DNA of 64,000 nt from NCBI GenBank assembly GCA_973895155.1, contig OZ316891.1, positions 5,456,001 through 5,520,000 on the forward strand, written 5' to 3'. A program made the translations under genes and the position numbers. Below, in pieces: positions 36,041 through 47,643 of this stretch (positions are counted from its first letter, which is position 1; each line of letters opens with the position of its first letter). The notes below the pieces were generated by a model. It saw only the letters and a program-made list of their open reading frames with translations. It did not search any database and was not told the DNA's origin. The DNA is from Marsupella aquatica (Eukaryota; Marchantiophyta).

Positions 36041-37393
36041 TCACTCAAAATTGTTCACGTAATGAAAGTCATGCCCTCTACCTTTCAGAGCCCACAAATG
36101 GTCTACTAGGTCATTTCGAAGCATAAAATGGACTGAAGTGTCTTCAATAATGCCAGTGACAGCTAAGTATTGCTTCCAATCTGTCGTAGATAGCCTCCTT
36201 CCTTCACTGGACTGCCTCGAACGTCTTGATCCCTGATCCCATTCTTCTGGTAACTGCTCCAATCTCTCATCTTGGACAATCATATTATGTAATATGACAC
36301 ATGCCAGGCCTATGTCTTTGATTGTTTGAACGTCATGAATCCTTGCAGGGTTTCTAATAATTGCAAACCTGGCCTGCAAAACACCGAAGGCACGCTCCAC
36401 ATCTTTCCGTGCTCCCTCTTGGCATTTTGAAAACCACTTTCGTGCCTAACCCTGTGGAAGGAGAATAGTTGGAACAAAAATTGACCAATCAGGATATATG
36501 GAATCTGTTAAAAGGAAGTACCTGTCATATTTTCTACCGTTCACTGTGAATCCCATCTCATGAGCTTCGCTTCTAAGAAAATTGTTCACAAGTGGAGATC
36601 TATCTAATACATTGATATCATTGTTGGCTCCTGGCAGACCAAAGTAGGCGTGCCAGATCCATAATGACTGGTCAGCAATTGCCTCCAGGACAATCGATTT
36701 TTCTCCATCTTTATTGATAAAAAATCCCTACCAAGCAACAGGGCAATTTTTCCACAAATAATTCATGCAATCCAAGGAGGCGAACATTCCAGGAAAACCC
36801 CTATCCTCATTAATTTTGAGCTGCGTCTCCATGTCCTCTCTAGTTGGCCGCCTGAGGTATTCTCCCTCAAAAACTGCTCGAATGGCCCTAACAAATCTTT
36901 TCAGAGACTCCATAGCCGTGGTTTCCCCAATCCGACAATATTCGTCTACTGCATCAACCGAAACTCCAAGAGAGAGCATTTGAAGAGCAGCTGTCATCTT
37001 TTGGATGGGAGACAAACCAAGAACGTTGGCAGCATCACGTTTTTGCAAAAAATACGTGTCATACTCACAAACAGCATTGTGAATTTTCCAGAAAAGATGT
37101 TTCCTCATCCTGAACCTCCTTCTGAATTTTACGTCATTGTACACTGGCTGCTCATGGAAGTAGTCTTTCCAAATTCTTTCATGCCCTTCTTGTCTCTCCC
37201 GATCAACATTGGCAGCCTTGCCTGGCCTAGAGCCACCTCGTTTACGAATTCTATGGCTACTATAGTAATCCATCAGAGACATTGGCCCACAGAGTGTCAC
37301 AGTCTCCCACCGTAGTTGTTCCTGCTCCATTTCGGTTAGCTCAACTCGCATTTGCATCTGCAGTTTTCGACGCCATTCTGCTAGTGAATTCAT
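36041..37393 (-). pseudogene. PIF/Harbinger transposase (DDE nuclease) with two amber codons
   Basis: One continuous frame of 451 codons from ATG 37393 to the stop at 36041, broken by TAG at 36728-36730 and TAG at 36446-36448. The protein matches plant Harbinger transposases: FRMRKHLFWKIHNAV, then the DDE core with first Asp in FASLDCMNYLWKNCPVAW, second Asp in GLPGANNDINVLDRSPL, and Glu in RKDVERAFGVLQARFAI. The C-terminal ILHNMIVQDE block is present. At the first stop the family has Gln (AWQG), so CAG-to-TAG is the likely change; the second, in PQG-stop-AR, is also compatible with CAG. There is no frameshift over 1.35 kb. It would have cut and rejoined DNA at TAA/TTA targets together with ORF1. 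Confidence 0.9.
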
Positions 37394-37860
37394 TCCAAAG
37401 TTCTACCCTAGTAAAGCTGGTTGGATGTCTACAAAGCAAGTAACTATGAAGTGAAGAGAACAACGAACTGTCGTCGGCCAGGCACCAAATTGGAATGGAA
37501 AGGAATGAACGAAAAGAGGGAAACAGCGATGGATATCCATGAATCCTTACATTGACTGCGTAAACCGTGGCAATAGAAAGCACTATGAGCAAGGAAAGCT
37601 GGCCGCAAAGTCTGGTCCTACAAGAGATGCTAGCAGAAACCGTGGGGATAGACAGACTCTGTCGTGATAGATATATCACGGGTCAAATTATCGGGCCAGT
37701 TTAGACCAAACTGACCCGATAGTTCAAACCGGGCTTGTTTTCCGGCCCACTTTATAGGGGTCGGGTGGGGGGCACCTCCGGAGTGAATGGTGGACAGACG
37801 GCCCGGCCCTCCCCAGGCCCTGAAAAAAACCCCAATACAGGCCCGCAAATGGCGCGACCA

Positions 37861-37872
37861 GTGGGGATGCCC
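37861..37872 (-). repeat. Right terminal inverted repeat of the Harbinger element
   Basis: Complement reads GGGCATCCCCAC, followed outside by TAA (37873-37875). Subterminal DNA at 37675-37740 contains further inverted motifs (GGGTCAAATTATCGGGCC, GACCAAACTGACCCGATAG). Confidence 0.85.
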
Positions 37873-38238
37873 TAAGTAGCCTGCATATTACAAGGGTAGC
37901 AAAGAGTAAACCAAAATGATCAAGAAAAATATGATGTAAGCCCACACACAATCCTTATAATCCCAAATGTTTTGCTTAGATGGGATTCCTAAGCTTCCAT
38001 GGGATCAAACCGTGGATTTAAAGTACAATTAACTGACATACTTAGAAGATAATCTTTAGAACCTATCCAAGTTTAAATAGAAGATTATATGGGGTTCCCA
38101 TCCCAACTTATGAATCAGAAAAAAGTGAAGTGAACAAACCAGGAAATAAGTTGAATTTTTTTAATTTTAACATTAAAAAATGTATAAAATCTTGAGATGA
38201 GAAATGTTTTTAATCGTCATGCCTGCAATTTAAACCCT

Positions 38239-38620
38239 AAAGAAATGCACTATCTTCTGCTATGGAACTCTTGTCAGACAGCGATGTTACACATTTGAGG
38301 ACATCAATGTCACACTAGACTTAGTTATGATATTGGATGTGAACCATTAGCACATCACACCATCGAAAAGAAATGCAGTATCTTCTGCTATGGAACTCTT
38401 GTCAAACAGCGATGTCACACATTTGAGGACATCAATGTCACACTAGACTTAGTTATGATATTGGATGTGAACCAGTAGCACATCACACCATCCAAAAGAA
38501 ATGCACTATCTTCTGCTATGGAACTCTTGTCAAAGTGATGTCACACATCTGAGGACATCAATGTCACACTATACTTAGTTATCATACGATGTGGTGGACC
38601 ATTAGCAAATCACCATCAAA
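38239..38620. repeat. 128-bp tandem repeat, three copies
   Basis: Units start at 38239, 38367 and 38495 with AAAGAAATGCA(C/G)TATCTTCTG and run through CACATTTGAGGACATCAATG to CACATCACACCATC. Copies 1 and 2 differ at a few sites; copy 3 is more diverged and a little shorter. A stray GATGTCACACATTTGAGG piece recurs at about 38808. Confidence 0.95.
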
Positions 38621-41589
38621 GTGTAGATCTCTTATTCTTTCCTCTTTCTAGGTTTTTGGGGTTTGCCTTTGTACTTCTTTAGGGTTGGTGTTTGTCCTCT
38701 TTGGACCTCTCTGTGGCCCTGTTTAGTCACTTTTGGTGACATCTCAATAGAATTGTCCTGCGTGTTATTTAGACCCCTAATTAGCGTCCTATCTCATGCC
38801 AAGGACTGATGTCACACATTTGAGGGCACAACCCATCCAGTCAGTTCTTCATGGAGTGATATTCCCTAAGTGATGCTGCGGATCCAAACCCCAAAATAAT
38901 ATTCCAGATGAGAGCATGGATATTCTACAGTCCACAAACACAACCAGTCTAGTTTGGATCATGTAGAGACCTAATGAAGCCGTCTGGAGACCAAAAACTA
39001 GTTCCCATACAGAATATGCCTAAAATGCTGCAAAACGATGTCAGCAATTGCTGGCTGTTTGTTTTTTCGCTTGGAATGGGTGACGTTCTGTTCATAAATG
39101 AAGGCCCAATATGGAGCAATTCTTGTGGCTCCCAAAAGTGGAATCATTTAAGCCAACAGAGTCCCTCTGTCTTATTGGTCTCACGGGCTAACAACTTCCC
39201 AAATCTTATCCAAATCAAGAGAAATTGCTTCAGTATGTGGGAACTGTGGATAACCAAGACAGTAAACTTGTTTGAGACTCCATTCTTCAAAAATCTACAG
39301 GTGTGATTTTGTGAGGGAGTTGGACTGGTGAATGCCCTCAAGGGTCTAGGCTGAGAGGAGGAGGGAAAATAATATGGGACTCATCTAACAGGTAATTAAA
39401 AAAATTCATAATTTAGGGGAAGCCATAAGATTTTCCTGATCTTAATGACATCCGTCAGATCTTCACAGTTCTGGCCAATCCAACTGCATTTTGACAAATT
39501 TTATATAATTTCCCCCGAATTTTTCTTTCTATAGTTCGCCAGTGTTGAAAGGTAATATTTTGGCGAATATTCGTTCACAGAAAACCTCACTGCTCTATAG
39601 TCTATGAGCACTTTCATCAGTAACAATTCTCCTTAGTTTGACATAATTGACCTGGGAACCCTATAATAATTGTGGGCTTTATGCTGATTGGCTTGCGGAC
39701 TGGTGGTACTGAATCTTGTGGTGGACAGGTGGAGTAAAAGAAGTTGGAAACCAACTGCTTCCCAAAAAAGCACCCAAGAACGACGAGCATAAATAAGCAG
39801 AGGCTGGGAAGCCATTTGGGGATTGCGTGGTCTCGATCCAATTCTCTGTGATCGAGGTGACTTCCTAGCCCTTAATGGGGACTAGCGAATAGATAACTAA
39901 AGTAAAGGCCTACAAAATCCGCTTGGAATTTCATAATGAAATATTCTTGGTGCCAAGTTGGGCAATCCAACATTGGTGGACCTGAAACAATCAATTTTTG
40001 TTGTTTGTCTTTTTTGGAGGTTCTTTTTCTGGAGGTTCTTTTTCTGGAGGCTGGAGCCCACCAAATCACATTCACTGGCCTGAATGGACTTTGTGGTCCC
40101 AAGGAGACCAAGATATGCTGGAAGCCTGGAACCATACCTTGGCCTTCTTCTTTCCAGGGTTTTGGGGTTGGCATTTACCTTACTCTTCCGAGTTGGGTGT
40201 TATCCCTGGTCCTCTTTTACTTTTACTCATTGTACGTCGTGTGGCCCTTTTTTTAATGAACTGGTCCTTTTTCCGGTAAATTGTAATGTAGGCGGAATTA
40301 ATGTTGCATTTCTTTTCTTTATGCCGAGTAGATTGATCGATCCTCCATGTTCGAACTCTTTACTATTTTGTATGTCGGAGGGCTCTTGGCATCGAAGGGT
40401 TTGGAAGATGGACGGTTTTACAAGCATGGATCTGAAATCCAGCTGGTCGTAGTTAGAGATTTGTCTCTTTTATCAACTTTGTGTTGGGACGAGTGATTGA
40501 CATGGGTCAAATCGGGTGCCTCCAAGACCATTTATCACTGTAGCCAATTTGTAGATCTATAGTAAGCAAGTTGAGCAAATGGGACCTTCTAGCCAATAAA
40601 GACGTTGGGCATTTGCTTTTGTGAAACTTGGTCATTTCTACGAGATGCTACTTTTTCCAGCATAATTATGCCCAAATTTTTATTTATGGCAGCTCAGATT
40701 CGATTAGCTTTGAGCATACACCCTTCAGAAATTGGAATATTTAGGATACGATCCTCCAACACCCATACAGTTCTCCAAGTTCACAACATGGTCTCCTTGT
40801 CCAGTGTAGGTGTTCTAATCTCTTGTAGGTGAAAGATGTACCTTGGCCATAGTGCAGTTGGTCCAGAACTAGAGTGAGGTTCTAGGATTGTCAGCTGCCT
40901 AGTAAGCCTATACCTTTGAAACTGGGACCAGAACTACTTTGTTCAAGTGACTCTCCAGTCTGCCTTTGAGAATACTCAGAGAGCATTGTTTGTGTCATAC
41001 ATAATTATGAAATTACGAGGGTGTGGCATGGGAAACAATCCACCACCCTTCGATCATGGTCACAAGCAGTACCGTGAGTGTCTCAATGGAAACCTAATTT
41101 TTAGTCGATGTGTTTGACTTTATTGTTCATCATTTTCTATTCATGATTTTCTCTGAGTACTCTTGAGTGCTAAAGTACTGATTCATGGACAATCAAAGAG
41201 AGACCCTGAGTGTTTTTGCCTGATTTTCAATGTGAACTTTCACCGGGGGTCTCATTTTCCCAGGAAGAACAAAGAGCCAAAAAGGTTGAGAGTCTCCCAT
41301 TGTGACAGTGAAACTAATAGGAGGCCAAAGTGGGCAATCAATTGAAAAGTCCCGTTAAGAGCAAGAGTTAACTGCATAAGAAGGTCACCAAGAAGAATTT
41401 GTCTGCAGGCCCTAAAACCAACAATTTTGTTCCTTGAGGCATTGACTAGTTGAACTCCTTCACAAAGTAGATTAAGACAAGCTCCCTTGCACCATGCAAG
41501 CAGCCAGGTGCCCAAGTGCCCAGACAAGAAGGTATAGACGAAGGATTGCAGCAAAATTGAGAAAAATGATATGTGTAGCTTTATTTTTT
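38621..41589. other. Intergenic, AT-rich
   Basis: No gene recognised. Contains a short in-phase duplication of GGAGGTTCTTTTTCT at about 40015-40050. ORFs of 60-122 codons on both strands overlap each other and lack known domains. Confidence 0.4.
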
Positions 41590-41995
41590 AGTGGCCAAAT
41601 TCCACCTCACTGAAAAGTGTTCTTCACTCTTTGCTTAAATTGGCCACGTTTTTGGTCTTCCAGTAGCCAGCTTCACACCTAACCAAGACCCCATTATCCA
41701 GAACCTGATGGTCATCCGTAAATCTAGGGAGGTTTAAAGATTAAAAAAAAACCTGCTAGTTTCCACCTTACTGAAAAGTCTTGGCCAAATTTTCTGTGGT
41801 CCGTTAGCCAGTTCCTACCTACCCCACATACCCCATTAAACCAGAATATGACACTCATCCTAAAATCTAGTGAAATCAAATGGTCAAAAAATAATCTAAG
41901 AAAATTAAATAAGGAATATTGTTAACATTTTCTCCTACGCTTCCCCACGGTGACATTCGCCACCCTGGTCAAAAGGGGAAAAACCCCTGAAAAAC
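41590..41995. repeat. Dispersed AT-rich repeat family, copy A
   Basis: Two diverged modules share CCAC(C/T)T(C/T)ACTGAAAAGT, a TTAGCCAG(T/C)T(T/C)C(T/C)(C/T)ACC block, CCCCATTA, an ATCTAG(G/T)G(A/G) block and a terminal CCCCACGGTGACATTCGCCAC with a following AAAAACCC. The same ordered blocks recur at 44820-45600 and 55070-55345. Confidence 0.5.
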
Positions 41996-44819
41996 ATTAC
42001 CCCGGACCGAGACCAAGGAGAGTAGAGAAAGTGAGAAAGATGACGTGTGGTTGTGCACCGGTGAGACCCTCACTCAGGAAGCCGCGGCGCGAGGTCCGGT
42101 CCGGTACGGGTAATCCCCAGCCGCCATCGGGCCACTGCTGCCGTCTGATTCACCGGATATACCACCGCGCTCCGCCGGATACTTCCCCGCCCCCTCGGAT
42201 ATGCTCTCATCCCAACCGTCCCCAGCCCCACGCGTCGCTCGCTCTGCCTTTCGAACCTTTCGACGAGTCCACAGCCACATGGGCCAGATCCGCCTCCACG
42301 ACACTCAGACAGTTAGTTAGGTACTGCTGCCACTATCTCTAGGCCAATCATGAGACTGCAAGATCTGCCACACAAAGAATACTAGGTATTTCCTGGATGT
42401 GCTCCCATATTCACGAATACAGATTTGTAGCACTACGATGTTGATTATGGAATGTTTTGTACTGGGATGTGGATTGTCGTGGTCCCTCTGTCTACGGACA
42501 CATGGGTCAGCCCTCTGTGACATGTAAAGTTGATGCTGTACATCAGCAGGGCTCTTATCGTCATTGAAGAGAAATCCACGTTAGCTTCTGAAATGGGCGG
42601 CGTACATGACTGGAGACACGCATGCATTCCCTTTACAGTCCGGATCCTGTAATATTGTAAGTCAGTCAGCAACCCCACGAGGAAACGCAGTACAGACCCC
42701 TATAAGTTTACAATCCATTACTGCAAACCTTGGATAATTACAAGGTGTCTCGTTATTCCCTTTCTCCCACCATTTTGCACTTTGGGGCTGCACTAAAAGA
42801 CAAATATATAAATGTTCTCCACCTACAGTTATCGATAGTGCAAGTCATTTTGATATAAAGTAAAATTTGCACTTATGGGTAGGGAAGGGATATACAAGTT
42901 AGGAAGGGTAACAAGAGTGACTATTGCCCTCGACTTCGGAGACATTGCCCCCTTTGCAAAGAGGGGGTGGGGGTGAAAGCAGAGGCGAATAGAGGAAGAA
43001 ATACTCAAATGCAGACTATTCATCTGTGAGATAAATAGATTATAGAGAATGGAATGACAGAAAACTGGAACCCTATTTTGGACAACCGTATATTTCTGAT
43101 TTAGGAATTAGTTCACTTCAAATATTACAACAGAAATGTGATACCTTTCTCTAGATTCTTCAGATGAAAGGTTACAAATGCCAAGACTCTACATGAACGT
43201 TACAAGCTAAACTACGTTTCATCATCTTCCTAAATCTTATCATCCAACTTGCAGTGCTGTACGCCTCACAAGAAGACTAAGGACACAGGGAAAAATTGAC
43301 TTGAAGGAAGAATTTACTGACCCAGACTACAGTTCCAGAATGATAGAATGATAGAAGTTCCCTCTTTGCAATCAGAGACAACATATTGATTGACTTGTGT
43401 GAACATGGTGTTTTGTTGGCATTCTCAAGAGAGAATAATAGGAGCATACCATGCATGTCTTGGTCAAATTCTGTGTGCATGGAGGGGGAAACAAACACGA
43501 GTATGAGACGGAAAAGGAGGACTGAATGAGGAGAACTGGCAGATTCAACTTACAGTATCTGAAGTGAGTCATTCACTGGGTTTAACCTGACCCAACTATT
43601 CTTTTCACTCAATCATGCATGCTCACTACGTGTCTTAAGAGTGGTCCTGATACTGTATGTACGCAAACTCACCATACAACGTGGGGGAGGTTGTTTTGGG
43701 AGATTTGCCAAGTACATGCAAGAACAAAGCACATGGAATTGCTTCCCATGAAGGGGAAGTATGGGGAACTTCATCAAGAGTTTTGTTCTTTTACGATTTC
43801 TGGACTTAATTAAAGAGAACGAGAAGAATCACAATGAGTGTGGGAGGGTGGTGGGTTCTACTGGCCACGGTATTACTAAGATTCTGTGGCTCAAATCAAT
43901 TTCATAACTGTTTGTTTTGTCTCGAAAGCATCCTTCCAATTTTTAATATTTTTCAGACTTAAAACTAATGGCCTGCAAGGCAGTACACCATTTTCAGTAG
44001 AAATTGAGCCGAGCTACTGTAGTTCTTTCATGTGAGTAATAAGCCCCTACCAAGGTCGAGTATCAGCAGGGAGAAGGTAGAGTGAGAGTGAGGTGAGGTG
44101 AGAGTCTCCATTCTAAAGCAAAGAGAATCTGCTGAAAATTTGGCAAAATCCAAATTAATTCAGTTTAGTCATATTTGGCAAGATCCAACTTCAGTTGAGT
44201 TCTATGATACTCGGGACATATTCGGCTTCCCTTGCAGAAACCCCCACCAAAACAGCTAATTAAAATTCCATGCATTTCAACCTTCCCCCACCCCCTCCCC
44301 CAATCCCGTCTCACTAAACGAAAGCTACTGCTCCTACATTAGGGTGGCCTTACAAGAAGAGGAGAGGGGGCACTTTTGAATTTTTTTCCACCTAAGAAAC
44401 TTGGGAGCCACTTCTTTTCTAAACATAGAGTCTACACCAAAAAGCTTGAAATTCAATATATGCAAATCCCTTGGTTGAAGGCGCCAAAGTTTGGAAACTT
44501 TTGAACCACATCTAGAGGCAATCTAAAATTCTACAGTCAATAAATAAGCACTCCACATTTGCTTTTAGTTGGGTCCATTGCTTGCCATGTAGGACCAGCA
44601 AAGACAATATATGAATGGTCCCAGGGTTCTTGTAAAGTGAACTGCACTGTAGGTAATTTCACTCACTATACGTCTAGATGTAATCTTAAAGGGTATAAAA
44701 AGAAACACCGGGCCACCTTTGTTTGTAAAGCAACCCTTAGACTGGCGGCTCCTCTGGGCCGCAGACCAAGTGATCGACTGTGGACCAGCAATTTTTTGTG
44801 GCAAAATATTGCTAGATTC
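41996..44819. other. Intergenic with a GC-rich island
   Basis: About 42040-42300 is markedly GC- and CpG-rich against AT-rich surroundings, with open frames on both strands (41950-42342 +, 42074-42304 -), the latter Gly/Ser/Arg-rich. It may be a gene or element fragment; I recognise nothing in it. The remainder shows no gene. Confidence 0.4.
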
Positions 44820-45600
44820 CACCTCTAAAAGGCCTCTGTAGCTTTTGATAAAAATTGACTAGGTTTTATATTTTCCATTAGCAAGTTTCCCACCTCACCA
44901 CACACCCCATTAACGCCAATCTAACTGCCCTTCTTAAATCAATGGATATCTCACAGTCAAAAAGTACTCTACCCCACTGGTTAAAATCTTGCAGCCAGTT
45001 TTAAATCTATGGGGATCTGACAGTCAACAAGTAATCTGCTCCTCCCCACCAAGGTGACATTAGCCCATCTCCCACCTCACAACAATATTTTTTGTAGTGG
45101 CAAGAATTAAGCCTCCTCTCCAACTAATTTTTGCCATTTTTGGCAATACATTATAGGTTTTCCATGTCCTATTAGCCCAAAAACTCTTACCATCATACTC
45201 AAATCTAGGATATCTAATGGTCTCAAATAATTCAGGAACATTACATACAGAATATCCCTAGCATCTTATCCTATACATAGGCTCACGCTAGCCACACTGG
45301 CAAAGAAGGAAAAACCTTAAAATTACACTGCCTCACTACTATACACCCATCAGCCAGAACCAGAATCCGACAGTGAGGCAAATTAGATATGGAATGTTTT
45401 TAGCATCTTCTCCACCCCACGAGGTGACATGGCGAAAAAGGAAAAAAAAAAACCCTTACGCTGCTGCTGGGTTGGGGGCAGTCCTAATAAAAGAGCAGGC
45501 ACTATTTTGGGGCTAATTCCTTACAGTACAGTAGATAAGGAATAGTTCTAGCATATTTTCCTCCTTTCAAGGTGACATTCCGAAAAATTTGAAAAGAACC
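44820..45600. repeat. Dispersed AT-rich repeat family, copies B and C, abutting the PAP gene 5' region
   Basis: Blocks TTAGCAAGTTTCCCACCTCA, CCCCATTA, GGATATCT(A/C)A(T/C)(A/G)GTC and (A/C)AAGGTGACATT recur in order at about 44860-45065 and 45160-45600. Near the end, TACGCTGCTG ... GGGTTGGGGGC(A/G)GT appears twice (about 45458 and 45600); the second copy runs straight into the GC-rich region ahead of the PAP gene. Confidence 0.5.
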
Positions 45601-47638
45601 TACGCTGCTGGAGGCTCTGGGTTGGGGGCGGTGGCGGTTCGAATCAAAGAACAGGCCCTACTGTTCCGGCGTTTTGGGTCGCCCTCCGCCGTGAGATGGA
45701 TTGTGTCGTCTTCCGTCAGTCACTCGTCGGTCGCCTGTCACTCAGTCGTCGTCCCCTTTGTCGCCTTCTTCGGGGGCTGTCCTTAGTCGTCGGGGGCTGT
45801 CCTTAGATAGGGGCCCTGTGCAAGGCGAAGCCAATCGGAGCTCTCGAAAGCGCATCTCGCGGAGGAATGTACTCTGGGATCCGTTTTGCTGCTCTCTCTC
45901 TGGTGGTGCCCTTTTGCGGTGTTGAAGCTCCCACTCTCCCAGAGAGCGATGTCGGATGGTGAATAAATTCGCCTGAATGAGATCGATCGACAGGTTGATT
46001 TTGAGTCAACAATTCTCGAACTTCGGGGGGTGTGGACCCTCTTGGACTTGCGGCAATCGACCTGTGCCGCAGAAGACGAAGAGGCGGAGTTTTATTGATT
46101 TAGTAGTAGTGGTTTTGGAGTTCGCTACGCAACTCATCTTGTATCCGAGGAGCAGGAGCAGCAGACGACGAAGTCACTGACCGAAGAAGCGTATTGCGCA
46201 CGAGGGGAGGACTGGAGGAGCAGTCGCTGACGAGATCAGAGCAGACTGGACACGACTTGCACGGAGGGGAGGACTGGAGAGAGATTGTTTGATCATTGCA
46301 TCGAAATTGAATCGAGGAGGCTGTCGTTCGATTCGGTTCGGTTTGGTTTGCTCGAATGCATTGCTTGCCTGAAGAGGGAGAGGAGCGGCGGCTTCTGGAA
46401 TTTCTTTTGTGGGCCGTGGTGGAAGACGAAGGAACGAGTGCCGAGCAGGCCCTGGGAAAGAGCCGCAGGCCGTGTGAAGGAAGGCAGGAAGGAAGTATTA
46501 TTGCTCGGGGTGGAAGGGTGCGGCGAGGGAGAAGGGAATGGAGGAGGGTAATGCGAGCCGCAGCGAGGGTTGGTTAGCGTGATTGGGTGCGCACCACGAC
46601 GAGTGAGTGAGGACGGTGGCAGTGGGTTCTGTTTCTTTGTTGCTTTGAGCTGACAAATTTCCTACGTTTTGACAGTCCTTGGAAAAGAGACTTTGTTTCC
46701 GGAAACTTCCCTAGAAGGCGGGCGAAACAAATTACTGGTTTCGTTTTTCGGGAGATACGCGTTTCGATTTCCCGTGCGCTGTTCCCCCCTTTCCGATCGT
46801 GTCTTTCTTCTCCTCGACTTCGCCTGGTTTTCATTCATTTGAAGGAGGGTTTGGAGATTCTGTGAATGCCGTGAGGTCTTCAGCCCGGGTTTGCGACCTT
46901 AACCGGTGGAGGAAAACCAATTGAGTAGTTCTTCATGCTGTAGGCGTCGAGGGTGGCGATTGTGACAGAGGTAGAGCTTGGTGAAAGTTGTGAGGAGCCT
47001 GTGGTCTAGTCCTCTTACTCTAGTGCAAACACTTATTCATTTGAAGGCTTGAGGGAGAGAACAGCCATCAATTGCGTGAAGGGTACAGTTTTTTTCTCTT
47101 CCAGGGACTGTGCATTGCGGAAGGTGAGGGAAGGGGAGGGGAGGAATGGGAGTACTTGCTCTTGGAGTTTGAAGGTTGTTGGATTAGAGGAGGAAGAGGA
47201 AAACCAGGCATTGTGGGTGACCCGTCGCTTTATCGAGTCCGTCCCGTTTCGTCACTCTTTAGTGTCGTTAAATTTGGGCAGACAATCCTCGGTTTCGATC
47301 TGGTCGTTGGCGAACCGAGCTAGGCCCAACCTTACATCTCAAGAGAGGAAATTGGGACTCGTCTTCGTTGACTTAGGTGAGGACCGTTATCTGGCGGAGT
47401 CCTGACATGTATGTGTTTTGAACGTTTCGCTTAGTTTCTAATGATTTGTACAGTTTTGGGGAATTTGGTTTTTGCGTGTCAAGGATGTCATAGGTGAGAG
47501 GTTCAAAAGAGTGTAATCAAGTGAGTACCATTGGGAGTTCAAATCTGATCATGCGGGCAATGTAAGGTTTTGAGTTTAGTGATGATGAAGAAAGCCTGTT
47601 CGTGGCTCTAACAAATTCGAACAATGTTTCTAATGCAG
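45601..47638 (+). promoter_or_regulatory. Presumed promoter, leader and 5' UTR intron of the PAP gene
   Basis: GC-richer sequence with many short ATG frames. AATGCAG at 47632-47638 is a good splice acceptor five bases before the PAP start codon, implying an intron in the 5' UTR. The transcription start and the donor were not fixed. If transcribed, several upstream ATG frames could lower translation. Confidence 0.35.
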
Positions 47639-47643
47639 GTGTC

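Larger units (their letters stand above)
33560..37872. mobile_element. PIF/Harbinger DNA transposon, 4.3 kb, degraded
   Basis: Left end GAGCATTCCCAC and right end (complement) GGGCATCCCCAC form 12-bp terminal inverted repeats with two mismatches. Both ends are flanked by TAA (33557-33559 and 37873-37875), the 3-bp TTA/TAA target duplication of PIF/Harbinger. Inside are the two proteins of the superfamily: a Myb/SANT-like ORF1 (+) and a DDE transposase (-), arranged convergently. Both are broken by stop codons, so this copy is not autonomous, but the intact target duplication and fairly clean frames suggest a moderately recent insertion. Confidence 0.9.

Noticed and set aside
39872-40279. Possible retrotransposon gag-like frame on the minus strand and a Gly/Ser frame on the plus strand
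   Set aside because: The resemblance (Trp-His context after a basic stretch) is too weak, the low-complexity part comes from a 15-bp tandem duplication, and no LTRs, protease or polymerase are nearby.
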